From Fragilaria crotonensis (Eukaryota; Bacillariophyta; Fragilariophyceae; Fragilariales; Fragilariaceae), in NCBI GenBank assembly GCA_022925895.1, contig JAKSYS010000758.1, forward strand, positions 1 through 27,252: a DNA stretch of 27,252 nucleotides, written 5' to 3'. Positions within the stretch are counted from its first letter, which is position 1; each line of letters begins with the position of its first letter. Below are positions 10,234 to 20,840 of this stretch, one piece after another. The notes under the pieces were generated by a model. The model was not told the DNA's origin, did not search any database, and saw only the letters and a program-made list of their open reading frames with translations. Position numbers and translations under genes: made by a program.

Positions 10234-10879
10234 ATGACGCAGTCCAACAACGTATTCCTAACCAGCGAGAACCTTGCCTTCTCTCTGCCCCTCCTCACTG
10301 TATGCGGAGCCTATGTAAGACTAAGACACAGATCAGAGTCGACATGTTGTGGTCAGTCATTGTTGCCGTCATTTATACCCACACTCTCTCCTCACCGCTG
10401 ATTTGTTTCTTCGATCATCTCCTTTTCATGCCTTTCTCTCTGCAGGCGTACTTCAATTACATTCCCCTATACATAGGAGGGCCAATCTTGGTCGGTGTGG
10501 GGCTTGTGTTCTTGGTAAAGTCTCAAATGAAGGCCCGTAAGTGAGCGGGACGAAGCGACCCGTGACAAATGGGACAATACATCCATCACATCTGACACCT
10601 GTTCTCTGTATTCCAGTCAAGAACAAGAAGTTGCAAAATTTGGATGAAGATTTTATCAAGGATTTGGCTGGTGACACTGAGGAGGAAGCCAAGGCCAAGC
10701 AAGAGGCAGAAGCGGCCAAGGCGCGCAAGGCCAAAGCCAAGCTGGAACAGCGTTTGGCCATAGAGCAGAAGAAACTCAGGCAAATGAATGGGGAGAAAAA
10801 GAAGAAGAAGAAAAAAGGTGCGGATAATGACGATGAAGACGAGGCTTTGGAAATGTTTATCAAGAAAAAGACCAAGTAA
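10234..10879 (+). CDS. Small membrane protein with coiled-coil and lysine-rich tail
   Basis: Three exons (10234-10314, 10446-10536, 10617-10879) give 144 residues. The start is chosen because it opens exon 1 with MTQSNNVF and splicing then joins all frames cleanly. Residues about 14-52 are hydrophobic and could form two close membrane helices (a hairpin around AYFNYIP) or one long one. Residues about 62-110 are a charged helical segment rich in Ala, Lys and Glu, typical of a coiled coil. The tail has seven consecutive Lys, an acidic patch, then EMFIKKKTK. I do not recognise the family. The order of membrane anchor then basic cytosolic coiled coil suggests an ER or other membrane tether, but that is inference. 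Confidence 0.75.
10315..10445 (+). other. Intron 1 of small membrane protein (131 nt)
   Basis: Donor CCTAT/GTAAGA and acceptor CTCTGCAG/GCGTAC, phase 0, with a pyrimidine-rich stretch before the acceptor. Splicing runs one hydrophobic segment straight into the next (GAY/AYFNY). Confidence 0.85.
10537..10616 (+). other. Intron 2 of small membrane protein (80 nt)
   Basis: Donor GGCCC/GTAAGTG and acceptor GTATTCCAG/TCAAGAAC, phase 1. Without splicing the frame stops two codons after the donor; with splicing it continues as KALKNKKLQ into the coiled coil. Confidence 0.9.
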
Positions 10880-11027
10880 TAGGGAAACAGCAGAGGCTAG
10901 GCACTGCCATCTTGACTAGCGCGCAAAGGATTGCATAGTATTGCATAGTTCGATGTTTAGAAGTTCGTTCGATCGGAATTACCACTACAGTATACCATAC
11001 ATACTCCATCCAAGAAAGTGTGATAAG
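10880..11027. other. Convergent intergenic region
   Basis: Short spacer between the small membrane-protein gene and the cyclophilin gene, holding both 3' ends. It has a small direct repeat (TTGCATAG twice near 10932-10950) and nothing else I can name. Confidence 0.6.
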
Positions 11028-11719
11028 CTACAGTTCTCCACATTCTGTAATCCTCAATGGTATTCTCGGTTTTTGATTTGACACTGGCACTGCCTCACAC
11101 TTGCGGACAGTGAGCATAGACTCGGCATCCAAAACGCGCCCAAAGACTACATGCACCCCATCCAACCAGTCCGCTTTGGCCAATGTAATAAAGAACTGCA
11201 AGCGTTTGTATCCTTTCCCGAGTTCGCCATGCTCAACATTCCAGGTTGATCGTGACGGTGAAGAAAGTTTTCATCAGGAAACGATGTTCCGTAGATGCTG
11301 TTTTGGCCAGTGCCATCGCCCTTGACGAAGTCACCACCCTGAATCATAAAGTCCTTAATGACTCGATGAAATGTGGCCCCTTTGTATCCCGTCGGTTGTT
11401 CATTCACCAGAAATTCACCTGTACAGAGCTGACGAAAGTTCTCGCACGTTTTGGGGCACTAGGCGGACAAGAAGGAAAAAGACGAAGGAAGCAAAGCATC
11501 GCGTGTGAGGTCAATATCATTCAAACAGTAGACGCCGATTCCTGTCTGTTTCCTGCTTTCAACTTACATCTTGAGCAAAGAGTTCCAACTTGATTCGTCC
11601 CAAAGGCGCCGCAGTATCACCTTCCCCAGGCTGATATCAAGGAAAACAACCGCATTGCCTTTATTGATAGCTTCCATCACTTCAGGATCTGGACCGACCA
11701 CCACGTCAACGTCGTTCAT
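11028..11719 (-). CDS. PPIH: Peptidyl-prolyl cis-trans isomerase, cyclophilin H-like
   Basis: Two exons (11568-11719 and 11028-11458), about 194 residues once two single-base losses are allowed for. Catalytic core [15 protein letters not shown] carries the cyclophilin Arg, Phe, Met and Gln; QFFITL, DWLDG and HVVFG complete the active site. [10 protein letters not shown] and the SIYG.SFPDENF insert are closer to human PPIH (USA-CyP, U4/U6.U5 snRNP) than to CypA, so a spliceosome-associated role is likely but inferred. There is no signal peptide; the start [14 protein letters not shown] is a short acidic extension. Frame changes lie at 11624-11627 (G run one short, [12 protein letters not shown]) and near 11198 (one C short before QFFIT). 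All active-site residues lie in intact stretches, so the gene is probably functional. Confidence 0.92.
11459..11567 (-). other. PPIH-like gene intron (109 nt)
   Basis: On the minus strand the donor is CAAGAT/GTAAGTTG and the acceptor CCGCCTAG/TGCCCC, phase 0. It joins KLELFAQD to [10 protein letters not shown], matching the cyclophilin fold. Confidence 0.88.
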
Positions 11720-12131
11720 TGTTATCAAGCACCTTGCTAATGAAGCATTACATGTATGCCATCATGGTGAGAAAGCTTTTCCTCGGTGTACTGGTCGAGT
11801 ACTGACTCTACCGGTACAGTAGCTAGCAGTACCGGTATTTCCATTAGGTGTATTAGGTAGTACTGTACCAGGTACGACATACTTGTACCTGGTACGACGT
11901 ACCCAATCTCCGTCCGATAGTCACCAATATGAGTCAACGCCAGTCACAGTCGAAGACGTTCCAGACCCAGTCCAGTCGTATATCGAGAGCTGATTGGAGC
12001 TGACGCAAATTGGTGTAATCGGATCTACATAGTCAGAGAGCTCGGGTCCAGCCGTATATTGTAGCAGGGGGTAGGGGTAGGTACAAGTAGTAGGTACGAC
12101 AGTAAAAGAGGCAAAACCTTCAGGTGATACA
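11720..12131. promoter_or_regulatory. Upstream region of the PPIH-like gene with GTAC palindromes
   Basis: Contains the promoter side of the cyclophilin gene. Around 11800-11905 there are repeated palindromic blocks (ACCGGTACAGTAGC, TACCAGGTACGAC twice). No core promoter element can be named and no gene is seen. Confidence 0.45.
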
Positions 12132-12594
12132 TTGTTGATTGTTGACCATGACATCGCATCATCCACACCAGCTCATAATGTGCAAATCCAATTGAGGTCA
12201 AAAGTGGCATACATGATGCTCATTTCATTGCTAAAGCAATGGCTGATGATTGGGATCCATCCAATGTTGGCCATTGAGCATGCACCCACAGATGCCAAGG
12301 TGTCACAAAAATGGTGGCTGCTTAGCTAATTCTTCCACATCTTCGTGTAGAGAGCAAAAGAGGTGGCATTCAGGGTGGCAGTAGAGAATTGCACCACAGT
12401 TCTGGCCTGGGCCAAGACCACTTTTTTAGCTCTCCCAAATCAACAATGGGAGCCGTTTGCTGGAACATCTAGCTTGCACTACTGCACTCCATGATGACCA
12501 ATTTGTGTTATCTGATGAGGTAAGAGTCTGCTTTCATGAGTGTCAAGATGTTGCTATTGACCATGAGGGTCAACTCTTTTTGACTAGCTACTAG
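12132..12594 (+). pseudogene. Decayed coding remnant, possibly from a mobile element
   Basis: Segments in different plus-strand frames read like protein: DIASSTPAHNVQ near 12150, EVKSGIHDAHFIAKAMADD near 12195-12255, RAKEVAFRVAVENC near 12352-12395, and LSDEVRVCFHECQDVAIDHE near 12510-12570, ending at a TAG at 12592. They are separated by frame changes and stops. I do not recognise the family. Its place in repeat-rich intergenic DNA suggests a degraded transposon gene. Assembly errors may add to the breaks, so how decayed it really is remains unclear. Confidence 0.35.
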
Positions 12595-13488
12595 AGGCCG
12601 CAGTTATATTCCTAGCACAAATTAAGTGACTGTAGGAAAAATATTGCAATATTATACACACAGCGTGTTTAAATTCAAATTTTTAAGACAGGTACGAGTA
12701 CTACAGAACTACAGTGCTAGCTAGAGTACTCGGAGTAGTACTGAGCGCACCATCATATGAAACAGTGAATCCAACAACTTGAGAACGTGTGCATCGCATG
12801 CAGTGATTTTCGAGTTACACTTTGATCATCAACACTGTCTACACTCTACACTCCGACTCCAGGGGGGTTCCGGAACTTTGACTAATGTCTCAGTACATTC
12901 TGCACAATTTTATTTCATGGTGAACAAGAATTCCCGGACCTCCAAGTTTGGGAATGTTCAGTCTTGTACTATACATATTCATACGCATGAAATGGATAAT
13001 CCAAAACAACGACGAGGATGTACATGTACCAAGTACAAGTACCAATACTTGTCGGGAATATACGGTAAATGACGATTAAGTCATTGAATGTCTCTTTGTA
13101 AAGGACGGTTTTGCCAATCTCTAAATAGTAGTACAGTCTACTCGAAGAAGTAACGGAGCTGTGTCTCTTTGATTGTGTCTTTTTGATAAATGATAATTTT
13201 AGCACACCGAGGTGCGTTTCCTGATGTCCGAGGTTTCAGCACGTATGCCTTGGAGTAGGTCTCTACTACTCTACTACACTGAGAAAGCGTAATCGGAACT
13301 TTTTGTTGTCCTTTTCAGATTCGCCCGAAAATTGGCGGTCACACCCACCTTGTTTACGCAGCAAATTGAACGCATAAAAGCACTTGCTGTGTCGGAAGGT
13401 ATTTGTACCTCGTCCTTAATCCTCTCCCAGAAGAGGATCCAGGACCGAGGACTTCCTGTCGGGACGCCGAAAAACACACAAGAACAAG
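12595..13488. promoter_or_regulatory. Intergenic region upstream of the adenylyl cyclase
   Basis: No gene seen. It is AT-rich near 12630-12690, then has GTAC-type blocks near 12690-12740 and 13020-13045. The last 200 bases before the cyclase start are less repetitive and are the likely promoter/5' UTR. Confidence 0.45.
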
Positions 13489-16400
13489 ATGGACAACGAT
13501 GAATCGTTGAAATCCTCCAGCTCTCGAGTGGTGGATTCAAACCCTGAACGAGTTCGATCCCGCACGGTTCAGTCTATTCAATATCTTGCCACCCATGTTC
13601 CAATGTCGGTTCTAACGCGCCTAAGCGAGGAGACCAAGGCATGGGCAATTACCATGACACATTGCCACGGCGACGGCGAAGGATCGATTCACCACGCTCT
13701 AAACGACTGTACGACTGATGAATCAGATCTTCAGGATAATCAGGATGATCAGGACCATGACAGCGTCACAACCGAGGATACGCTTTCTGAGCTTTCTCGT
13801 GAATTCGACGACTCAGAGACTGATCTGACACAGAATAGTGGCATGGAACGAATGGCGCTTCACGAATCTCTTGCAACCGAGCCTGAAGTGGACGAGTTAC
13901 CTGCCTCTGCTAATTTGGAGAACCACGAGGTGATTTTTGACACCAGTGCGATTCCTCGGCGCAAAATGGTTCGCCGAGGGTCGATGGCTTCGATTGTGTC
14001 GTTCAGATTGTCAGATTTTCAAGGGATGCCTCACGCATCCAGAACTGATGCATCTCTCTTACTTGTTGATATCTCAGGATTTACTCGTCTCTCTACCGTG
14101 TTGGGCCCGGAAGCGCTCAGTAGGGCCATCAACGAATATTTTGAATTGATAGTGAATGAAGTCACGAATCATTCAGGGACATTTGCAATTTGCTGGGGAT
14201 TCGTTGCTTGCAACGTGGAGAGTGTCCACAAGCAAACCATACGCTGCGTGCCGATCACTAGAGTTGAGGGCTCTGATGAGCTGCGATGAATGTGTCACTG
14301 CAGCTGCGTTATGCGGTGCGGCTATTGTATCCAAATACAGTGAATATCCAATATGTGTCAGTGACACAGCCAAGCATAACGAAAGGGGAAAGGGACACAT
14401 GTTGAATGTACACTGTGGAATAAGCTTCGGCACACTTGTATCAGTGCACGTGGGGATGACACTTTTCGAAGGCAAAATATATTTCTGGGCTCATCAGTTG
14501 ATGCGATTGCGCTCGCAGCGACATTCGCCGAGATTGGGGAGGTTGCTGCTTGTCCCGCTTCGATTGAAATATTGTCGCGAACGTGCGTGCTATCTGATTC
14601 AATTTCTTCTTCTAAACAGAACACTCCTGCGGTCATTGCGAACCAGTCTATGACAATGTTTACGTTGACAGCACCGTTTTCCCCTGCCGTGAGTGATCCA
14701 TTGGCATTGAGAGTGGAAAGGTTTTTGAGTGGATGGGACACCGCGGCGTTGATTCATTACCGAACGCTGTTATCGTTGTATGTGCACCCGGTCGTGGCTG
14801 CAAACGATGCCGGTGATGGCAATGCGTCATATCCAGATGTTGCTGGGAACACCACGCTTGTTCAAACACGCCAGGTTGAAGAAGCAGAGCTCAGGAATGT
14901 GTTTGTTATGTTTATTGCACCACTTATATCAGTATCGATACCTGGAGATGACGAAAACGATTCACCGCTGTTTGATCTTCTCAATTCAATTATGAATCTT
15001 GCAACGAGAGAGTTAGCGCGCTTCGGTGGCCATTTGAGACAATTCGTTGTGGACGACAAAGGGTTAGTGCTGATTGCAACTTTTGGATTAAGGGGTTCGA
15101 ATTTCCAAAACATGGTGACGGAGCGAGTGCTTCCAACAGCAACAACAATTCAGAACTGCCTCCTTTCAGAATTTGATGTCAAAAGTCGAATCGGTGCCAC
15201 GATGGGCAACGCGTATTGTGGAGTTGTTGGTGGAATCATGCGACACGAATATGCGATATTGGGTCCTTCAGTCAATTTGGCGGCTCGTTTGATGGCATTG
15301 CCATCGAACCCTGGGTTACTGGTTGATGATGCAATCCGCCAATTAGCAGATAGATCGTACGGATTCAACGCCCTTTGTCCTGTCCAAGCCAAGGGATATT
15401 CGATGCCGGTCGCAATCTTTGAGCCTATCTCATCTGTGCAGAGACGTTGGGGTCGAAAGACTATTAACTTTGTTGGTCGAACCCGCGAGCTGGGAATGTT
15501 GACAAAACTGGGGTATCAGATTGCTACGTCGTCTGTAAAAACGCCTGCTAGGCTTGTCCTGGTCTCAGGTGTCGCTGGCCTAGGCAAAAGTACTTTCGTT
15601 CTACAAATGATCGACGAAATCCAGAGGACCCTTCGCACGAAAAGGAAGCGTGTTTTCGTTGCGAAGTGCGTGATTAGGGACAGCGACGCGAGGACTCCGT
15701 TCGGTGCTATTAGCTCAATTTTGATGGATGCTATAAAGGAAAGTGAAGGATATCAGATGGATGAATCGTCTGTCATGTCGAATGCAGGATCAATCAATTC
15801 GTGGGTCTCCAGTTGTGGAGTTTCTATATCGATGATGAGCACGTCAAAAGTTGGAGATCGAGTCTCTGCCCTGTGCAACGAGATTGGTGCCTCACCCGAG
15901 TTCGCTCAGCTTGTGGGTCAGCATCTGCTGAAGTTGAACCTGCGCATGATTGGCGGGAGTGACAAGCTGGAACATGAAAAGAAAGCTTCACTCGCAACGC
16001 AAATGGCTGACGTTATTCTGCGCTGCACAAGGAATGCTGACCTCTCTATTATTGCTCTCGACGACGTTCAATTCGCAGATGATATGTCGTTCGAAGTTGT
16101 CCAAAAGTTGTTCGAGAGTGGCTTAAATCTTATGATCGTTTGTGCGTCCCGCCCTCTCTCGGAGTACAAATTGGCTATGGATAATGGGTTCTGGGACCGA
16201 TTGAACAATGATTATGTCTTCACCGGAAGGTATCTGCCTGTCGTCTTGAACCCGCTTAACGAACCAGAAATGAGAAAGTTGATAGCGAGAACACTGGGGC
16301 TTCCAAACGAAGATGTCAGCGAACAGCTGTTGAAGTCCACCTTGGCCCAGACAGGAGGTATACCCCAAATGGCGTCGGTCTTGCTTGAGCATCTAAAACG

Positions 16401-18438
16401 AAACTATTCATCTGCTGTGGCCGGAGGTGTAGTTAATGATATGAAAGAATTTGGTGCGATTGCAGAGGTACGTGTTCCCTTGTGATCGACGTCAATCATT
16501 TTTGACCTCATATGCTCACGGTCAACTAACAAATTGACTGTTAGACAACGTCTGCAACGCCTCTCAATCAAATGATTCTGCAAGAGATTGATCGCTTTCG
16601 CGGTATAGCCCGAAAGGTGCTGAATTTAGCAGCCGTGATGGGATCTTCATTCGAGTTTTCAGAACTCATGGCAGTCATGTTTACACTTTTAGGGACAACG
16701 GCAGGCAAAGCGTCGGCAAATGCCGATGCATTGAGAATTGGTGCTCTGCGGGCACTATCCTCGGCAGCGAAAAAGGGAATTCTTTGCGTTGAGTGGAACG
16801 GGGGCGAGACTATTGACCACCCCCCTGCCTCATACTCAGGTTTGGTCGAATCAAACCTGCAGCAGCAATCCGATCCCATACCTGACGAACTAACATGTTG
16901 CTTCTCGCACGATATGTGGCGGTCATCGATCTTAGGCCTAATGCTCGACAGACGGAAGTCCGAGTTACACAGAGCAATAGCTCTCACTTTAGAAGGCACT
17001 GATCTCAACAACACCAAGGATTTTACATCCCGATTGCTCCTATTTGGCCATTGGAAGGCAAGTGGAGACTTCCTCGAGACTTCAAGAATTGCTCTTGAAA
17101 CCGGCAAGATGTTTGAGGACCTGGGATTGCACAAGCAGAATGTTGGGCTGTACCAAGAAGCCCTTGGTATGTGGGCCAGAGCAGTCGATTCAAAGGATGC
17201 AGCGGGCGGATTCTCTCCTGAAGTTCTCAACGTTATCTCAAGTGACCAGCTTGTGGCATGTGTTAAGATTTGTGTCGCTTTGGGCAAAGCATACCTTAAT
17301 CTGCACCTGGTGAACGATGCCGCCAAGGTTTACCAGGATGCTTTGGGAGTAAGTCAACCGTGTTTGGAATGCCTTATTTAAGACTCACTCCATCTGACAT
17401 CATGTTCTCGTGGAACAGTTGCTGGGAGCATCAAAGAGCGGCCGAAATATCACAGATCGTTCAATTGTCTTTCCGATATTCAGCGGGTTGTTCCTGTTGA
17501 TCAAGTTGGGGGCGATCAAACAGGACGAGACATGTTCCTATGAGCAAGGCTTAGTTGCCAAATTTGTTGACGAGACTCGATTGCATGGAGATCCCATTCA
17601 TTATGCTCGGGCCTTGGCTATGCAATCAGATATGTTCGCTCGGCAATGCGATTTCGAGAGCGCTCTTTCAACCCATGATCACCTCAAAGAGATCTATCAC
17701 CCTGATTGCCATTCGAGTGGAATCTGTCGTGAATATGGAAGTGACAGAGCTGCACAATGCCTCAGCCTGAGCGCAATTTGGTTGGTTGAAGTTGGCAGGA
17801 CAGAGGAGGCTCTTCGAACGTGTGATTCTGTTGTTTCAGAAATAATGCCGCTCATGGAACCATCGAATGTTCACAATTCATGCGTCATCTTATACCCTTT
17901 ACTCTGGGTACTGAAAGACAATGGAATGGCCTTGAAAGCTAAGCAAGTCTTCATGAAGTACGTCATTGACGCGTTTGACCTATATTTTGGGGAAGGGGCG
18001 ACCACGTTCAGTCTTAAATTATTCAATCCAATACTAATGCTTCTGGATCTCGACGAGAACCAAGATGCTGATGTTGCAAACCTGCAAGAATACCTTGAGT
18101 GGGCATTGTGTGAACAGAATTTACGTCTGGGAGAAACATTGAACAACGCCTTTTTGCCATTTGGGCGTCTGGCTGACAGCATCGGTGCCGAGATCTGCCT
18201 TTTGCTTGCCAAACGCCCCGGCATAGCTACAAATGACCAGGAAATGCTCATGAAGAATGGACTTCGGTTGAGTCGGGATGGAGTTGAATATTGCAGACTT
18301 GCGAAGGCCAACGCCAGTCTGCGTCGCGTCCTTCCCATCTTGACTGATCTGGAAAACATGGCACAGGATCGGAGAGTACTCGATGAAGGCGGGCTCGATC
18401 TGGGTTCTCCACACCGATGCGGCTCATTTGAGTGCTAA
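13489..18438 (+). CDS. Soluble adenylyl cyclase (ADCY10-type): tandem class III cyclase, P-loop NTPase, helical tail
   Basis: Makes cAMP from ATP by homology. Exons 13489-16467, 16545-17348 and 17419-18438 give about 1601 residues, close to human sAC (1610). Residues 1-185 are acidic and disordered. The C1 domain (about 188-371) has DISGFT (metal Asp about 194) and QFAGDSLLATW (second metal Asp about 238). The C2 domain (about 473-645) has DDKG and RHEYAILGPSVNLAARLM, with the transition-state Asn and Arg kept. The P-loop NTPase has Walker A GVAGLGKST (15568-15594) and Walker B LSIIALDDVQFAD (near 16045-16080). Exons 2-3 are helical, as in the sAC tail. Against human sAC, the bicarbonate residues Lys95 and Arg176 align with Gln and Ala. 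Frame changes lie at 14182-14184 (T run, two bases short) and 14452-14455 (G run, one short). There are no membrane helices. GTP specificity cannot be excluded. Confidence 0.92.
16468..16544 (+). other. Adenylyl cyclase intron 1 (77 nt)
   Basis: Donor GCAGAG/GTACGTG and acceptor TGACTGTTAG/ACAACG, phase 0, with a branch-like CTAAC upstream. An unspliced reading stops within seven codons. Confidence 0.88.
17349..17418 (+). other. Adenylyl cyclase intron 2 (70 nt)
   Basis: Donor TTGGGA/GTAAGTC and acceptor GTGGAACAG/TTGCTG, phase 0. It joins YQDALG to LLGASKSG; the unspliced frame stops after 11 codons. Confidence 0.88.
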
Positions 18439-18801
18439 GGCATCGTTTGATAGGTGAGATGCTGAACTCAAGCTAATTGCTCCACATGCTCGCCGACTCT
18501 ACAATTGTGAGCGCCCAAAGGTCGATATTTTCCTTAGATTATACCCCATACCTACTTGTTAGTACTTAGGACTCGTAGTACGAGGTGCGCTTCATTTCCT
18601 TCGCACATAGGCTTTGCATGCAGACGTGTACTCTAGCATCCAGTGATACTGCGAGGCAGGGATGCCTGTCCACTCCTAATCCGATAAAAGTGCAGGCTGA
18701 GTCATGATAAGGGGATCATAGTACTGTAGAGTTATAATCTTATCGTCTGACCTCCCATCCCGTACATCGTTCGGATTCGCAGCCTGGTGGGTGGGCGATG
18801 G
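18439..18801. other. Intergenic region, 3' flank of the adenylyl cyclase
   Basis: Holds the cyclase 3' end. I see scattered GTAC/AGTAC motifs (near 18560-18590 and 18720) and no gene, RNA or terminal-repeat structure. Confidence 0.5.
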
Positions 18802-19815
18802 TCAATCTACTTCAATTCTCGCGCATCGTTTTGTTATGAGACCCATTCTGAGGCCGTCTCTATTGACGTTTCCATGGGCACAAAAAGTGAAATGAGAACG
18901 ATGTGCACCTTCTCTATTATGGGTACTCCCTCCTGCTGTGTTTAGGAAATACTTCTGGAATACTCCACAGGTTCCTTGGACAAAACCATTTCGTTTCACC
19001 AAAACGTCATTGCATTTGGATTGCAATTTTGATATCATGTATCATGGAAGACCTATTTGCAGTTGTTTGTCTGAAAACTTTGTTAGACAGTTTTTGCACA
19101 TAGTACTGAACAAAATTAGGGAAGAATTAGTGAGAAGGTAAAAAATAAGATCATCACTTGACTTCTTTGGGAGATCAAATGTGGCTATTGAAATGCAAAA
19201 TTTGTTCCTGCTAGATGCTAATGAAATGCACAATTTGTTCCTGGATGATAATGACCGTTGCTGTGGATGAGTCCCATGTGATCACCATGCCACCATATAA
19301 GTTTAGAAGCATCATGCTGTCCAACAATTTGAATATCCAAATCAAATTGATCAGCTTTGTGCAGTGCCTCTCAAGTCCACGAATTGCAGGTGCATAAGGT
19401 GAACAGGGATGCCATTGGGGATGCAAGCAAGAGAGAAATCCATGACATTGATGACGGACAATTGGACCCCTCATAGCTGCTTTTTGAAATTCTATCAATG
19501 TCCTCACTATACGAAGCGGAGAAATGATGACAACAATGAAGAGGTAATCATTACTTGTATTAGTTCCTTCTTGAATCCTGCATTGACACCCCACCACAAG
19601 TTACTAACATGCTGAGCAAGGTGAAAGCAGATAACCTTTGTATGAATGATGCTTTTTGTCAGCCAGTAGTTCCCCAAAGATTAGTACTAGTGGCTTTTTT
19701 CAGAAGAAATTGTTTTTTTTGTATTTTGTGCAAAGAGAAGAAGGATACTGCATTCTACCACCAGAACAAAGGAGACAAGGTGCCCTATTTACAAAGTTTT
19801 GGGTCATTCTCCTAG
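18802..19815. pseudogene. AT-rich tract with broken coding-like segments, strand unresolved
   Basis: About 1 kb of distinct, AT-richer sequence with few GTAC palindromes. Minus-strand stretches look protein-like: HFTFCAHGNVNRDGLRMG near 18820-18890, DLPKKSSDDLIFYLLTNS near 19130-19180, and LDIQIVGQHDASKLIWWHGD near 19270-19340. Plus-strand stretches also look plausible: TVAVDESHVITMPPYKF near 19255-19305 and VNRDAIGDASKREIHDIDD near 19400-19455. I cannot decide the strand or family. An old or error-ridden transposon gene is the best guess. Confidence 0.25.
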
Positions 19816-20176
19816 GTTACAACACATTGACTCGTTGACCTTGGATCCGGCGCTCGAGGAGCGCGTTGGAAGTACAATGAAGCGAGCTAACGGCCACGGG
19901 ACTGAAGGGCTACAGGAGTAACGTGGGCAGACGTAGTGAAGAAAGGAGTGGACAAGGATAGCGAACACGAGTGTAGAGGGAATAAGAATGTTGGTTTGAG
20001 AGATCATTCCCTCAAAAGACTTCAGTTAGCGAAATGAGGCTTTAATTGATTTTCCTTAGTACTTGTACCAGACTACTTGTACTACGAGAGTGTCGGATTC
20101 CCGTAGACTACTACTAGTAGGATTACCAGATTAAATATGCATAACTTCCGTACAATCGGATTAGTTCTCCAGTATA
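19816..20176. other. Intergenic region before the hAT element
   Basis: No gene seen. It contains AGTACTTGTACC-type motifs near 20060-20095 and a short palindromic CTACTACTAGTAG near 20107-20119. Confidence 0.5.
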
Positions 20177-20184
20177 TCCTACTG
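20177..20184. repeat. Target site duplication, left copy (TCCTACTG)
   Basis: Matches 20766-20773 exactly and directly abuts the left terminal inverted repeat. Confidence 0.85.
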
Positions 20185-20765
20185 CAGGGATTGGAAAATA
20201 GTTATTACTGGTACCGGATACCAAATACCGATGGTATATACCCCCACCAAAACTGAGATTTTCCCACGGCCTGGTATCCGATAACTGAATTCATATCGGT
20301 ACTGGTTCTACCTACCAGGGTGCTTTCGAGTATACCAACCAGTAACCCGTACCCCTTGGTTATTATTTACCAAAGAAGGGCGTTGGTATCTCGAAAGGCG
20401 GTATTAAGACATTCCGACGTATATATGTACATTCAGCAATGCATTTTTAAACACATATGATGGTACATTCTTAATTTTAGCAGCAAATATCTAAGTAAAA
20501 GCCAGTTCCGTTAGACGTTACAGTACTGTAATGCACCCTACAGTATGTTGCAGTAGTACCGATACCTACCAGACTGGAATGAAAGATACCGGTCATTTAC
20601 CCACGCTCGAAATAAATGGGAAATATATTTTATACCAACCACTTGGACTTCGTATTATTGCGTAACTATCCGTTCGTTCAAATTCACGACGGGGTATACC
20701 AAATATTTACCAGACGCTCTCAATACTGAAATCCGAGTCCTGCAGTATTATTTTTCCAATCCCTG
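20185..20765. mobile_element. Non-autonomous hAT-type element (581 bp) with TIRs and 8-bp TSD
   Basis: The left end reads CAGGGATTGGAAAA (20185-20198), and the reverse complement of the right end (20752-20765) begins with the same 14 bases. With one gap the similarity continues into an AT-rich stretch. The flanks carry an identical 8-base direct repeat, TCCTACTG, at 20177-20184 and 20766-20773. An 8-bp duplication with CAGGG-type ends is the hAT superfamily signature. No transposase frame lies inside, so it is a MITE-like passenger. The interior has repeated ATACC/GGTAT motifs in both orientations, as expected of hAT subterminal repeats. The perfect duplication suggests a fairly recent insertion. 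Confidence 0.85.
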
Positions 20766-20773
20766 TCCTACTG
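20766..20773. repeat. Target site duplication, right copy (TCCTACTG)
   Basis: Matches 20177-20184 exactly and directly abuts the right terminal inverted repeat. Confidence 0.85.
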
Positions 20774-20793
20774 TACTCCTTTTAAATTTGCTT

Positions 20794-20840
20794 TGTGCGT
20801 GCGTGTGTGTGTGCGTGCGTGTGTGCGTGTGTGTATGTGT
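20794..20840. repeat. TG/TGCG microsatellite
   Basis: About 47 bases of alternating GT with interspersed GC (GTGCGTGCGTGTGTG style). It is a likely length-variable microsatellite and can adopt Z-DNA because of purine-pyrimidine alternation. It lies 20 bases outside the hAT element. Confidence 0.9.

Noticed and set aside
18802-20176. LTR retrotransposon
   Set aside because: I found no long direct repeats at the edges, no primer-binding site and no recognisable reverse transcriptase or integrase motif.
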